Assembly: GCA_021030905.1 (NCBI GenBank)
Contig: JAGFMI010000006.1
Coordinates: 930,001 to 994,000, forward strand
Source of the DNA: Pyrenula massariospora
Taxonomy: Eukaryota; Ascomycota; Eurotiomycetes; Pyrenulales; Pyrenulaceae
Length of the DNA stretch: 64,000 nucleotides
Reading direction: 5' to 3'
A model generated the notes under the pieces. The model ran no database searches and was not told the DNA's origin. It saw only the letters and a program-made list of their open reading frames with translations. Below, piece by piece: positions 11,485-22,835 of the stretch (its first letter is position 1; the number at the start of each line of letters is the position of its first letter). Position numbers and translations under genes: made by a program.

Positions 11485-12972
11485 ATGATAATCCCTTCTT
11501 TTCCTCCTTACCTCGGTCATTTCGCCGTAGGGACTCGCGAATTCGAAATTCCAGTTTCAGAACTTCCAGCAAGTATCAAACAGCCCAAGCCCGGCGTTTC
11601 AACAGTCAAGTTCCGTATATTCTACCCAACCGACTCTCAGCGGGCCAAGTCAAGAGCCAAATCTATTTACTGGTTACCAGACCCTCAACACAAATGGGTC
11701 AACGCATACAGCGCCTTTATGGGCGCGAGTCCTCGAACCGCTAAATTGATTTCGTGCGTCGTCTCATCAACTCAATATCTATATTCCGTATTCTGACATT
11801 ATTGAAGTTATTTCCCAAACTTCCTTTCATTTATCAAGATCCAAGCCATCAAAGATTCTCCACTGAAGGCGAACGATGATTTACCGTCCCAATACCCAGT
11901 CTTAATCTTCTCACATGGCCTCGGTGGGTCCTTCAACGCCTATAGCTACTTGCTAGGCTCGCTTGCCAGTTGTGGAGTTGTTTGCGTTGCTCCAGAGCAT
12001 CGTGACCAGAGCGCTCCAATCTCTGTCATCCGCAACAACACGGACAAGTCTACCATCGACATCAAGTATCAGGCATACGCTCACGAACCGACACCAGAGA
12101 TCCTCACCGCACGGAATGACCAGCTCCAAATCCGGCTATGGGAGCTAGATCTTATCTATACCGCGGTCCAACACCTCAACGCCGGGAAACCACTGACGAA
12201 CCTCGCTGATCCCCCTGAAGCATCATCCCCCACCTACGAAGCCCCAGATTTCACCCAAAAACTCGACCTAGCCCCCGGCCGCGTAATCTGGGCCGGCCAC
12301 TCCTTCGGCGCCGCCAGCATCGTCCAGTTCCTCAAATCCACATTCTATCACTCAACCGCATCCCCACCACCCGGACCCGCCGCCACCACCACCCTCTTCA
12401 ACCCCACCCCCTCGTCCCCAACCCTCTTCCAAATCACAGCAACATCCCCGACCATCCTCCTCGACCTCTGGACCATGCCCCTCAGAGGCGACTCCACAAA
12501 ATGGCTCTGGAACCTGCCGCTCCCATGTCACTCCATCCCGTCCGGTGGCCCCAACCCCACGACGCCCACGACGCTGGCCATCATGTCGCAGGAATTCTAC
12601 TCCTACACTGAGACCGTGGAGAGGACCAAGATTATCCTGTCACCGCCTCCGTCGTCATCGACGCCTCCCACTACTACGAGTCCGGCGCTCCTGTTCTACG
12701 TCCCCCGCTCCGTGCATCTGAGCCAGTCTGATTTTGGTCTCTTGTTTGGATGGATCGGGAGGAGGTGGCTTGGCGTGGACGAGCCGGAGAGGATCATGGG
12801 GTTGAACGTTGGGGCTGTGTTGGAGCTGTTGAGGGAAAGAGGTTATGCTGTGGATAGAATTGGTGGTGTGGATGGGGGAGTAGGTGGAGGGGAGGGAGTG
12901 GGAGAGATTCTTAAGGCGAAGGATGGGGAGGTGAGAGGATGGGTTCGTTTGCCGATAGATGGGACTAGGTAG
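11485..12972 (+). CDS. Platelet-activating factor acetylhydrolase-like phospholipase (PLA2G7 type)
   Basis: Exons are 11485-11753 and 11808-12972 (477 residues). The 54-nt intron (GTGCGT ... CTGAC ... AAG) joins PRTAKLIS to YFPNFLSFIKIQAIKDSP. The alpha/beta hydrolase core shows the oxyanion region VLIFSHGLGGSFNAYSYL and the nucleophile elbow GHSFGAAS, with Ser255 as nucleophile. A downstream Asp in PTILLDLWTMPL and a His in PRSVHLSQSDFG (His393) complete the likely triad. This order and the SVHLSQSDF block match the fungal group of PAF-acetylhydrolases. It would remove acetyl or short oxidised acyl groups at the sn-2 position of phospholipids. No signal peptide is obvious, so it is probably intracellular. 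The first ATG is used; the frame opens upstream only at a GTG. The C-terminal third has a Gly-rich segment and G-rich codons. Confidence 0.9.
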
Positions 12973-13419
12973 AAGTTGGCTTGAGTGGTTCTGAGGATTG
13001 GACATTTTGTGAGTGGGTAGCAATTTGGCGTGAAGGAAACCTTGTACTATTGGTGTGAAGGGGATTTCTGATCTTGCGCATTGTCTTCAAATAATAGAGT
13101 AGATAGATGCGCCGTTGTATTTGGGTATAGAACGCTTTTCATATGCATCATGACGGGTCAATCATCAAACTTAGGATTCTACCGGTGGGAAGGGCCCTCC
13201 AACACATAATATCCTTATCCATCCCTATACGCTTTACAACTCCGTAGTCGCCTCACAGCGAGAAGAATCTTCCTAGTTTTCACTTCTCTGAATGCATAAA
13301 TTTCATCAATGAATTTAGCACAGCTTTTGTCTAAACACCCTGAGGTCGTTTCTTGTACACCTGACCATATACCATGTTTCATGAGCGCCTCACTCCTTCA
13401 AAGGCTCTGCTTGACACAC
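12973..13419. other. Intergenic, convergent 3' ends
   Basis: Spacer between the 3' ends of the PAF-acetylhydrolase-like gene and het-c. No feature is supported. Confidence 0.5.
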
Positions 13420-16400
13420 TCAATAATTGTCGTCGCCGTATCCCTCGCGTCGTTCTCCATAGCCACCACCTTCGCCATAGCTCTGATCTCCACCATAGCT
13501 TCCGCCATACTCCTGCCGGCGTTCCCCGTACTCATCGCCATACCCGCTGCTTTCCTGTTGTCTCTCTCCGTAACCTTCGCCCCTTCCATACTCCTCGCGG
13601 CCAGCGCCGTAGCTTTCGTTTCCACCACCATACCCCTCAGATCTGCTGCCGCCGCCGTATCCGCTCTGCTGGTAGCTGTCTCCTCCCCCACCAAATCCGC
13701 CGCTATAGCCCTCAGATCGACCACCTCCATAGCCGCCGCCAGACCCGTAAGTGCCTTGCGTTTCACGACCATATTCAGCCCCACCACCTCCATATCGGCT
13801 TTCGCCCTGTCCACAGCCTTCTGAGCGTCCGCCGCCATACCCGCCGCCGCCACCACCATAGCTCTGCTGCGTCTCTCGCCCATACTCAGAGCCGCCACCT
13901 CCATAGCCACCACCCCCTCCGTACCTCGACTCGGATTGTCCGCCATATCCCCCACCAGTTTCTGACTGACGGCCGTATTCCGTAGATTGCCCGTAGCCTT
14001 GGCTGCGGCGCTGGTACCCTGATCGTTCTTCATCGGAATCCGAGTCGCGCTTGCCATGCTTCTTTTCTTTCTTCTCCTTCTTCTTTCTCTTTTTGTAGCT
14101 ATCGTCCGAATCATCGCTTGAATCTTTTTTCTTATACTCACTGCGATACCTAGAATCTTGTCAGCAATGCGGTCTTTCAATTTAGCAAATTGCGCTCTTA
14201 CTGGTTGCTAGATTCGAAGCCACCTGAATAAGACGTCTCCTCACGTCGAGATTCAGTCGCAAAGCCTCCTGAACGCGACTCGTACGAGCTCTCGTAGGTC
14301 TGCTGGAACCCACCAGGGATCTTTCGCTCTTCCCGAGACTCGTATCCACCCCCATAGCCGCCAGAAGAATCCTGACCGTACCGCTCATAGGACTCCTTGT
14401 GGCGTTGACCGCTATCTTCCGACCGATATTCTGCCTGCCCATATTGGCCACCAGACTGACCCATCTCGGTATAGGACTGGTTGTACGAGCCACCTTTGCC
14501 ATAGCTTTCCCGCTTAAAGGATTTCTTCTCATCGTCTTTGAAGGAGCCGCCTAGCAAGTCGCCTCCAATGCCCCCGACCAAGCCTCCAACAATGCCGCCC
14601 AAAGCACCACCACCAACGGCTTCACCGGCCATTTTGCCGAAATCCGATCCACCGGACTGTTGATAATTTCCCTGGCTAGAGCCGCCACCCATTGCCTCTG
14701 ATATTCCACCCAAGAGGGCACCAGCGGCCCCGCCAGTAGCTCCTGAGCTCTGCGCAGTCCCCAGAGTAGGCATCCCCAGTGGCTTACCACATCCATGACC
14801 CTTATCATGGACTCCAGGCTTGTGGTTTCGTCCACTTTCGACGCCCTCTCTGCTAAGTTGATCTCGCAGTCCTGCTCGCTCTTGGTCACTCAACTCGCCC
14901 CACCACCGTTGCACGGTCTCAAACATCAACTTCTTTCCGTCGCTAGCTCCGTCGTCCCCATACTCACGGAGGGCCGGGTGATGCAGAACCCCGATGATGC
15001 GATTGATCGTCCTCTGAGGGTCGATCCGCTCATCGTCATAGCATTGAATGACTTGAGGGACAACCCACTTCAAAACCTGGGAGGCGACTTTGCCAGCTGG
15101 TTCATTCAGGACGTTGGAGAAGTGATCTTTCGACAGCATTGAATGTGTCGGATCGGTGGATCGGTCGTCATGGAAGACAATCTAGACGATGTATTAGATA
15201 GAGAAGTTGCGATCATGGAACTCAGGAATTTTGGTCCTAACCTTTTGCTCCCTTTCACTCGAATTAATAATCTCGCTACTTCCAGTATTTAATTCCGCCT
15301 TAACTTGATTGATGATGGGGACAACGAAAGGTGCAAGAAGCGAGAAGACGAAGACGTTGAGTTGGTCCTGCAGTGATTCAATCAAGTCGGGAAGAACTGG
15401 AATCTTTTCAATAGCTTCCGTGATAGACTTCATGATTTCGTCGTGCCATTCGAGAATAGGATATATCTGTTGCTGGATGTCGGACAAATATCGGGTCCAC
15501 TCTTCCGGCTGACGTGGAGAGATGCGAGTATTCTGCATTTGATGTGCTTGAGCGTTTGACTGCAGCTCGCTTGCTTTCCCAGCTTGGTCCTTTCCACCAA
15601 AGAGGCCGTCTGGCACTTTGTTGAGGAGATCTTGGAGAGCCGATTCGTTCCCTTGGCCTTGAGAATTCTGAAGGGTCCCTTCGAGCTCTTGGATCTCGCT
15701 CTGCGTAGCTTTGTCATCAAATTCGCCCATCACGCTAGGAGCGATGTTAGCCGCAGATTCTTTGAAGAGGTTCAGACGCTTACCTGTGTAGGAAATCCAC
15801 GCCTCCAAATGTGCCGGTTATACATGGATAGACTTCGTGACGAGCGCCTCGTAAATTTATCTGTGTTCGTCGTCCAACGTGAGGGAACACGTCCCTCTCC
15901 CCAAGCTCGATCAACGCCAGTTCAACATAATTGGAATGTGCAGAGAAATCTTCCAGGCAATGGCAACCTGTGCCTAGCAGGCGGAGAGCTTCATAAAGAT
16001 CTGCGTTGTTTCGGGATCTTGCAAATTGGCGGCCGAGCTGAATGGACCTCCCAAACAGGTTCCGAACAAGCCCAGCAGATGTCGTGATGCCCACGTTCTC
16101 TGAAGCAATGTAAGTTTTGAGCCCAGTCTGCGGGTCGATGGCAAGCTCCCGGCGCTCGTCAACAGGTCCACGCAGTCGTCTGTCATACTGTCTTGCATCT
16201 TCGTTGTCGGCATAGTTCTTAGGATTGTCGATATGTTCTTCTGGGCGATAACAGCCGAGTCTTTGGGTGGTGACTTCGAACTCCTTGGTTCCGTAACCGA
16301 AGGACATGAAACCAAGCACCCACAGAATGATCCGGATCGCTTCAGCGCTGACGTGCTTCACGGTTCCTACATCAACAGCTTGGCTGTAATCACGGAGCCA

Positions 16401-16696
16401 GTTGCCGAAGTAAACCTTAGATTCGTCAACAGTGATTGAGAGACAGCGGTCAATGCATAGCATACTCTTTTGACATCGAGTTTACTAAATTTCTTGCCAC
16501 CCGCAGCCCGAGACATAAGCAGGGTCAGCAAGGTATCTTCAATATCCCCATGACGCCAGTTCTGACCCTCAATTTTGGAGGTAGATCCAATATTTCCAGC
16601 ACCGAAGGCATGGGAAGGGCGGGCAAGGAATACAAGCAGTATCAAGCACGATAGGCTCAAGGAAGCGGATGACATGCGTAGGAAGGCCATGCTCAT
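13420..16696 (-). CDS. het-c: Heterokaryon incompatibility protein Het-C
   Basis: Five exons are read: 16696-16466, 16415-15784, 15734-15242, 15181-14202 and 14149-13420 (1021 residues); introns are 50, 49, 60 and 52 nt. A hydrophobic signal peptide (LSCLILLVFLARPSHA) precedes FGAGNIGSTSKIEGQNWRHG, the hallmark Het-C start. The Het-C domain follows with YFGNWLRDYSQAVDVGT and CHCLEDFSAHSNYVELAL and runs to about residue 600. The remaining tail is Gly-rich. Exon 5 encodes a Lys/Asp/Ser stretch, then about 200 residues of Gly-Tyr-Gly-Gly low complexity ending GYGDDNY. In Neurospora, het-c alleles differing in a short specificity segment trigger cell death after hyphal fusion, so this is a candidate nonself-recognition locus; whether it acts so here is unknown. 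ATGs at 16696 and 16690 are both in frame; the upstream one is chosen. Confidence 0.93.
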
Positions 16697-17469
16697 TAGG
16701 GGCACTCAGTTTTGTGAGCGTTCCGTAAGATCACTTTGAGAAGGGGATTTTGGGCCAACAGAAAGGTGGATAGCATGCGGCTCTCCAGATCCACAGCACA
16801 GTCAAGTAAAGGAAACAGAATAGAGAACTGGAAAGATGGATGATTGTTACTTGCTAGTATGAGGGTTTACGGCATTTTCGAGAGCTCTCTGAGGATGTGG
16901 GATGAGATATGATGGTGGGCTGGAGCTTGGCGTTGAGGGGCATTCCAGGCCACGCAGGAACGTGGGCTCAGCGAATAAATGTTGGTTCTCCGCTTTGACG
17001 CGCCTGGGTGAAACGGGGCCTGGCACAGGAGGCGGTCAACTTGCTGATCCTCCCGTGATCTTGCGAGAGACGACATGAACGTTGGGGTCCGTGATGTGAA
17101 GGAGGGAGTCATCTCTTCACCCTCCACCGTTGACCCTTCGCCATGTATGGCCTGTGCTCTCACATACAGCTTCATGTTAACCTTCTCCCACCCTCTAGAA
17201 TTACTTTAAATAGTTCACACATCATAAGTTTCCACATTTGTTCTCCATAGGCTATTACGAAGCGGCATTGGCTGCCAAGTGCAGTGCTGATCGTTTCACC
17301 ATCAATGCCAAGACAGGAAAAGAAACCAAGCATTGAGCTACGAGAGCGGAAGAGATCTATCCAAATCCACGCTCTTGCGCTATGAGACTTTAATTCGGTT
17401 ACTGAATGATCTTCGGATAGCTAAAGCTTAGATCATCTGATGTCAGATCTTTCCAGCGGCCTTGCAGTC
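16697..17469. other. Intergenic: het-c promoter and D-lactate dehydrogenase 3' flank
   Basis: Both flanking genes are on the minus strand. An open frame on the minus strand at 16867-17175 starts with ATG but has no recognisable domain, and is left uncalled. Confidence 0.45.
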
Positions 17470-19468
17470 CTACCACGGCTGAACCTCGCCTGCTTTTGGC
17501 TTCTCTACGCGAACAACTTTGTCACAATTCAAGATACAGAGCGGATCGAAAGCCTGCTTTATCTATGGTAGACGACGTCAGCAAGGTTGATGGTACTCGC
17601 TCACAAAGCCCAACTTACTCTTCGCATTGCGTCAACGGCAGATTCGCCAAGCTCATGGGCAAGGTAGTCTCTCTTGACAAGCCCAACGCCATGCTCCCCC
17701 GTCACGGTCCCTTCCATCTCCACTGCTCTTTTGACCATCCTGTGGACAACGTCTTCTACGACTTTCCTCTCTCTGTCATTGAATAGCAGTATTGCTGGGT
17801 ATGTTAGTAATCTTATCCGATTTCGGGTCCCGTGGGACACATACAATGAAAATTGCCATCGCCAACGTGGCCAACAATGCCTCCCACAAGGCCACTCTCA
17901 TCCATGTCATCCTTCGTCTCCTGTATGATGTCGGGCAGTCGGCTTAGGGGAACGGCGACGTCGGTCGTCCACACGTGATCGCTCTCGTTACGGCGTTTCG
18001 CCATCATACTCCAGAGAGCCTCCTTTCGCGCACTCCAAAGTTCCTTTGCCTCGTCATCCGTTTTAGCAAACTCAAATGTCTTACTTCCAGTTTTCCTGGC
18101 AAGCTTCTGCACCATCCCAATTTGCTCCTTCACGCCACCCTGTGTACCAGAAAATTTGAAAAATAAAGTCGGGGCTTCGGCCCATTTTCGTCGAGTTGAT
18201 TGACTTTCGTTAATGCAGCGCATCTGAACGTCATCCAAAATCTCAATGCCCGATATGGGGATCCCTTCTCCCACTACCTCACCGACGCATTCAGCAGCTG
18301 CGTGGACGGTTGGGAATGTGGCGACGGCCACTCTTTGATTTTGAGGGAGGACTGTCACTTTTAATGTTGCTTCTGTAACGAGTCCTAGTGTTCCCTCGCT
18401 CCCAATGAATAACTTGGTAAGGTCGTAGCCAGCGCTAGATTTCCGTGGTCTCTGTTTGGTCTTGACGACTGTCCCGTCTGCAAGAACGACGGTTAGAGAA
18501 GCTACCCATTCCCTCATTGTTCCGTATCGATAAGCATTGGTCCCAGAGCATCCTGTTCCTACCATGCCACCGATTTTTGCGCCTGGCCCAGGATCTGGTG
18601 GAAAGAATAAGCCATGCTCCGATAAGTCTTCATTGAGGTCCTCCCATCCTACTGCCGGCTGCACAACTACGTCCATGTCACTTTTATGCAGTTCGAGAAC
18701 TTTGTCCATGCGCATAAAATCAATGCAAATGCCACCTCTTGTAGGGGCAAAATGCCCTTCAAGACTTGTCCCACCACAGTATGCAGTGACTGGAATTTTT
18801 CGGTGGTGGCAGACCTTCACAATTTTTGAAACCTCCTCCGTAGTAGCTGGGTAGACGATAGTGGATGGGCGCTCCCCTTCTTTTACGCTGTAAGAAGACC
18901 AATCAGACCCAGAATGCAGGTCCAAGTCGTCTTCGACCAATGATACATTTTCCTTTCCAACGATCAACACCATGTCAACCCAGGCAGCCTGCAAACTTGA
19001 CCGGCCCGTGTTATGTTGCGGAGGTTGCGCCTTGTTTAGAGTAGTCGTTGATGTAGTGGGAAGTTCTTTCGGTCTTATCATGCCCAGGTAATAGCTCCCT
19101 CCGGTAAGTGCCAAAATGGCTGCATGTAAAGTCTCAGCTCAATTCAGCAGACTATGGCTGCGTTACTCACCAAAAATTCTGGCTAACAATGTAGGGACTC
19201 CATAAGCCGCTTCCCTTCGCCGGTACGCTTCCTCTTCATGTTCACGTTCTCTCACCACGCGCTCACTTGTGCTCTGATACAGCTGCCCAAGGAAGGACCT
19301 CTGGAACTTCTCTTTTTGTTCTTCCCGCCTCCTTTCTCGTTCGGACGACTCAAATCGTTTACAGCTGTACACCACCCATGACGGCAGATCGGAACCAGAG
19401 CCATGCCGCGGACGACGGAGTGCTCTTAGAAGGCAGCTCTGGCTAGTAAGACTAGCTCGAGGAAGCAT
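17470..19468 (-). CDS. dld1: Mitochondrial D-lactate dehydrogenase (cytochrome), FAD-linked
   Basis: Exons are 19468-19171, 19119-17845, 17794-17619 and 17562-17470 (613 residues); introns are 51, 50 and 56 nt. The enzyme oxidises D-lactate to pyruvate and passes electrons to cytochrome c in the mitochondrion. The N-terminus (MLPRASLTSQSCLLRALRR) is Arg/Ser-rich without acids, like a mitochondrial presequence, and ALTGGSYYLG may be a membrane anchor. The FAD-binding type 4 domain shows PVTAYCGGTSLEGHF, PPDPGPGAKIGGMVGTGCSG and FIGSEGTLGLVTEATLK. The C-terminal oxidase domain shows GHVGDGNFHSILLF, GEHGVGLVKRDYL and IKQAFDPLCILNCDK. The start is the first ATG in GCCATGC; the open frame upstream has only a TTG. 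It is divergent from the Rab gene, 292 bp between ATGs. Confidence 0.93.
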
Positions 19469-19760
19469 GGCTATAAAAGTGGCTCCATTCCGAGTCTTGC
19501 GCAAACGTGAAAATAAATCTCTCTAGATAAGGAAGATAGATTAGAACCATGCGGAGAAGCACGAGCTCCCTCGGTGACCGTGCCTCTCCCGCCCCCGGTG
19601 GGCCGATGACAATGTTCATGCGGCGGATTCCAACACTCGCAGAATCGTAATCTCGTCGCTCGAACTCATTAAGCTAATCTCGTAGCTTATGAGAAGATAC
19701 CTGTCCATGCTGAGCTCTTTCCTAGACCATTCATCCGAATAATCTAGCGCTGTCGTCAAT

Positions 19761-20874
19761 ATGGCACGTCCTCGCACTGCGTCAAATGCATCGTCAATCT
19801 CCGAAAACCAAGAGATGGGGACTATGTACGATTACCTCGCCAAAATCATCCTACTTGGACCAAGTGGCGCTGGCAAGTGCGTGATCTTCATCTGTCCTGA
19901 TGACAGTTTCTGACGCTGTTGCTAAGATCATGTTTACTCCACCGCTTCGTTAAAAATGAATGTATGACGGCTTCCTATAATTCTACGATAGGCATTGCAG
20001 CTAATGTCGCACAGGGAGAGTGCTTTCTTCTCAAACTATTGGAGTCGAGTTTGCGTCAAAAATCGTGAAAGTCGGTTCAGGTCCACGGCGGAAGCGCATA
20101 AAATTACAGTTATGGGACACTGCAGGAACAGAACGATTCCGATCAGTGTCACGATCTTACTATCGAGGAGCTGCTGGTGCCATTCTTGTTTACGATATTG
20201 CGTCTCACGCTTCTCTCGACGCTCTACCAACATTCCTCCTTGATGCGAGAGCACTCGCGTCTCCAAATCTTACGGTACTGCTGGCGGGTAACAAGAATGA
20301 CCTCGCATCTGAATCATCCCTACAGTGGAACGACAGTCGCTCGGATTTTGGCCAGCGCCCTCCTCCTACCCCATCGAGTTTGTCCAGCAGAAGATCTTCG
20401 AATCCTTGGGACGATAGCGGTGGCTCGATCAGATCAACCGGAATGGGGTCAGGGTCGAAACAAACAGCTACGGTATCGGCTGAAGGACGAGAAGTCACAA
20501 CTGAAGAGGCATCTCGATGGGCCTTGAAATCCAATATACCTGTGACGATGGAGGTCTCAGCCCTGTCAGGCGAGAATGTCGACGAAGCCTTCACTCGCTT
20601 GGCTCGAACAATACTTACCAAGATTGAACTTGGGGAGATAGACCCTGATGATCCGCAGAGCGGCATACAATACGGTGATGGGGGGCCTTGGGGGATTGGA
20701 GCGAGTGATGGAGGCAGCATTAAGAGTGGCCTGACTTTTGAAGAGGGCTCGACAAGGAGGCGTAGAGGAAATCGACGAAGAGCTGGCCCAGGTGGTTGGA
20801 TGAGCGGAATGCGGGAATGGGAGGAGGTTTTCCGGATAGGTGGCGGCCAACGCAGGCGTGGTGGGTGCTGCTGA
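19761..20874 (+). CDS. ypt4: Rab-family small GTPase, Ypt4/Rab4 type, with long insert
   Basis: Exons are 19761-19876, 19927-19961 and 20015-20874 (336 residues); introns are 50 and 53 nt. Joining gives the P-loop GPSGAGKS (33-40), then [17 protein letters not shown] and the switch I region [14 protein letters not shown], which resembles Rab4. WDTAGTERF (84-92) and NKND (143-146) follow, and the protein ends in CC, the double-cysteine geranylgeranylation signal. Rab4-type GTPases act in early endosome recycling; S. pombe Ypt4 is the closest named relative by pattern. At 336 residues it is much longer than a usual Rab of about 210. A Ser/Arg-rich insert of about 55 residues sits between the NKND motif and the SAL motif, and the hypervariable tail is long and Gly/Arg-rich. 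The first ATG of the frame is used. Confidence 0.88.
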
Positions 20875-21112
20875 AGTCCAGTGTGTCCGATCGAATTGCC
20901 TTGGATTGCCGCTACTGCGAAGATACCCATATCGTTTCTTGTTTCTGACACGGATATTGGAAATGGTCTCTTCAGCCCGCCTTCTACTTTTTGGGAATCA
21001 CCGGCGTCTTCTTGAACTGTCAAATCAATTCACATTGCCCTACAGTCGAAAAACCACCAGAGATGCCTTACGGTGCTCACTGATTAATTACTTTCCCCTA
21101 CCAGCCCCTGCC

Positions 21113-22313
21113 TTACCCTTTTGGTCCTTCTATAACTGTCTTAATGCCTTTGCCAGCTTTAACATCGTTGAATGCCTGCTCGGCCTGCTCAAATGGCACC
21201 CTTCCCGTGATGAGGTAGAAAACATTGATTTTGCCGGACGCAACAAGGTCAATGGCAAGCTGGTAGTCTCCAGATCCGTACCGAAAGCTGCCCTTCACCG
21301 TCAGCTCCTTGGTGCAGGTAGCTGAAATCGGGAAGCTTATATCTTCTTTTCCCATTCCGCCTTGAACGTACTTTCCGCCTATTCGCAGAGCGTGGATTGC
21401 TGTGTTCACGCTCGGTTCGGCACCACTGGCGTCAATCGCAACATCGAATCCATCTGGTAGGTCGTTCTCCTGTCTCAGCCGGGTTGCATTTTCAGGCGCT
21501 GGAACTTTCTCAGGAGAAAATATGGCGGTAGCTGCATACCGTTTGGCGAAATCCAGTCTGCTTCTTATGATATCCACAGACACTACCTTGGATGCGCCGA
21601 AAGCTTTCGCAACAGCACAGCACAATAGCCCAACGGGTCCGGCGCCGAAGACCACCACGCTTTCTCCTTGTCGAATGTCTGCTTGTTTTGTGATGTGGAC
21701 CGCTACAGCTAACGGCTCGATCAGAGCTCCCTCCTCAAGGCTGAGACTGTCAGGGAGCTTGTAGCAAAAATCGTCCGCTAACTTGTAGTATTTTGCGAGC
21801 GTGCCGTCAAAGGGTGGAGTAGCTGCGAACCTCATATCTGGACAGAGGTTGTACTTTCCCTCCTTACATCTCACACAATGGCGACATGGGAGCCCAGGCT
21901 CCATTGCAACGTGATCCCCTACTTTCAAACTCTTGACTGCTGGACCGACTTTGGCGACCACACCAGCAGACTCGTGACCTAGGACCATAGGCTCCTTGAG
22001 CACAAATCTTCCAATAGAGCCATGTTGCCAATAGTGTACCTAAGAAACTCTACAAGTCAGAGATCACATCCAATGATGACAAAGTCTAGAGTTAGAACGA
22101 GCCATACGTCGCTACCGCATATTCCAGTGTACTTTACTTGAACAAGAACGTCCCGACCGTCGAGAAGTTCAGGAACTGGTCGATCTTCGAATTTGATCTT
22201 CTGGACTCCTTCCAGCACGAACGAAAGGTTCTGGCAAGATGGTCAGAATTATCGATTGTCTGGAGTTCGTAGTGTGATACCTTCGCTGTAGATGTCTTGA
22301 TCTCTGCGGTCAT
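21113..22313 (-). CDS. xdhA: D-xylulose reductase (xylitol dehydrogenase), zinc-dependent MDR
   Basis: Exons are 22313-22281, 22230-22108 and 22039-21113 (360 residues); introns are 50 and 68 nt. The enzyme oxidises xylitol to D-xylulose with NAD+ in the fungal pentose pathway, in the cytosol. Visible features are NLSFVLEGVQKIKFEDRP, the catalytic zinc region GICGSDVHYWQHG and GHESAGVV, and the structural zinc cysteines in CRHCVRCKEGKYNLC. EPLAVAVH and the Rossmann motif VVVFGAGPVGLLCCAVAKA with VSVDI follow; an acidic residue after the beta strand fits NAD preference. TKELTVKGSFRYGSGDYQLA is typical of fungal xylitol dehydrogenases. The length equals the family norm. The gene is head to head with a 2OG oxygenase. 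A related sorbitol or L-arabitol dehydrogenase is the main alternative. Confidence 0.92.
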
Positions 22314-22835
22314 TATCACTTTCAGGCTTGAGAAAATCTTTGCCCTTGGTTAACGTCAAGAAAGACTAAGGTTCTCTTGTCGTTCAACCACTTTAAACTC
22401 TTTGTCGAACAAAAGTGACGTGTGAGGGGCAGCATTTGCAACCCAAAAACTTCAAATGGGCCCATCTTCCACGTGCGTTAGCCTTCGCGGAGCTATGCAG
22501 AGTATGAACCTCTTAAGCTTTTCAGGCTAAATGGATCACGTTGGCCATATGGTTCACTTTCAATCCACCATGAAACGACAACGTCGGCGCATGCGCTGGT
22601 GGTGGGGAAACCGGAGGGGTGAGGGGCAACTCGCATACAAATTCCGACAGCTTAAAGCCGGCCAGCCCAGAGCCCCGCGACAACCACGTCGCGTCATCTC
22701 GATCCAATGAACAGAAGACAAGCATTAGGCTTTTTGAGTCAAACATGCTGAGATCATTCAAGGACTGTTATAGCGTCGTGTTGAGAACAAAACAGAGACG
22801 CACTGCTCCAGACTGCTGTTTGTCATGCCATCAGC
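22314..22835. promoter_or_regulatory. Shared divergent promoter of xylitol dehydrogenase and 2OG oxygenase genes
   Basis: The 522 bp between two ATGs must hold both promoters. No specific operator was identified by eye. Short frames inside have no coding signature. Confidence 0.5.

Noticed and set aside
13309-14180. Long open frames on both strands overlapping the last het-c exon
   Set aside because: They are by-products of the repetitive Gly/Tyr codons. The het-c frame itself, reached by phase-consistent splicing from 14202 to 14149, explains the region.
16867-17175. Minus-strand ATG frame of 102 codons upstream of het-c
   Set aside because: No recognisable feature, low-complexity composition; could be leader sequence. 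Not enough to call a gene.
20205-21023. Minus-strand frame of 272 codons
   Set aside because: Antisense shadow of the Rab gene, which has all GTPase motifs.
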